Shown one piece after another: positions 64,000 to 64,000 of a stretch of 64,000 nucleotides of DNA. The first letter of the stretch is position 1; every line of letters starts with the position of its first letter. The notes under the pieces were generated by a model. It worked only from the letters and a program-made list of their open reading frames with translations, did no database searches and was not told the origin of the DNA. The translations under genes were made by a program, and so were the position numbers. The stretch is taken from NCBI RefSeq assembly GCF_001598235.1, contig NZ_BCYO01000001.1:372001-436000 (forward strand), written 5' to 3'. Origin of the DNA: Polaromonas jejuensis NBRC 106434. Its GTDB lineage: Bacteria; Pseudomonadota; Gammaproteobacteria; Burkholderiales; Burkholderiaceae_C.

Positions 64000-64000
64000 C

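Overview
The window looks like a chromosomal segment of a betaproteobacterium of the order Burkholderiales, most probably family Comamonadaceae (Polaromonas, Rhodoferax, Variovorax or Acidovorax-like). This rests on high GC, the type of protein sequences, gene order (accB-accC-prmA, dusB-fis-purH, pilS-pilR-ampD) and two families of short dispersed repeats. No phage, insertion sequence, CRISPR array or plasmid backbone was seen; nearly everything is core metabolism, cell envelope and regulation.

Layout. 1-4775: end of rodA, a small DUF1508 gene that seems to start at ATA, tldD, then an aromatic leader peptide with attenuator in front of the DAHP synthase gene, and a small unknown gene. 4833-15851: a complete type II secretion locus, gspGHIJKLMNDEF on the minus strand with gspC divergent. 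15982-24221: mpl, an unknown gene, a TlpA-like thioredoxin, accB-accC-prmA, a zinc-ribbon/DUF3426 protein and a PfkB kinase. 24264-29840: DUF167, a lysine/alanine-rich histone H1-like protein, nrdB and nrdA with a promoter covered by two NrdR boxes. 30098-34904: ampD, pilR, pilS, a PP0621-like protein and a YpjD/CcsA-like protein. 34984-45630: ffh, then on the minus strand miaB, glrK-qseG-glrR and opgG-opgH. 45701-57961: tRNA-Met, two crotonases (one internally deleted), an M61 peptidase, dsbC, a Ubi hydroxylase, a MOSC protein, ychF, an S4/RsuA-like protein, yqaA, dusB-fis and purH. 58309-64000: a likely 5-oxoproline / D-glutamate catabolic cluster (DUF1445, MFS transporter, pxpB, pxpC, pxpA) facing the end of a LysR regulator that runs off the window.

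Two regulatory arrangements stand out. (1) Between glrR and opgG lie, in order toward opgG, two inverted repeats that fit the enterobacterial GlrR site (TGTC-N10-GACA), an exact IHF consensus, and a near-perfect sigma-54 -24/-12 promoter. This suggests that the GlrK/QseG/GlrR system drives osmoregulated periplasmic glucan synthesis. (2) A 24-codon open reading frame with seven aromatic codons within eight lies before aroG and overlaps an antiterminator/terminator pair, which is the layout of ribosome-mediated attenuation by aromatic amino acids.

Two repeat families are scattered over the window: a ~42-bp element with fixed internal spacing (10 clear copies) and a GC-rich element of about 57-90 bp around CCCCCCGAGGGGGC (4 copies). 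Some copies lie inside genes and are translated in frame (gspF, gspD and prmA). All functional calls come from reading the sequence; no database search was run.
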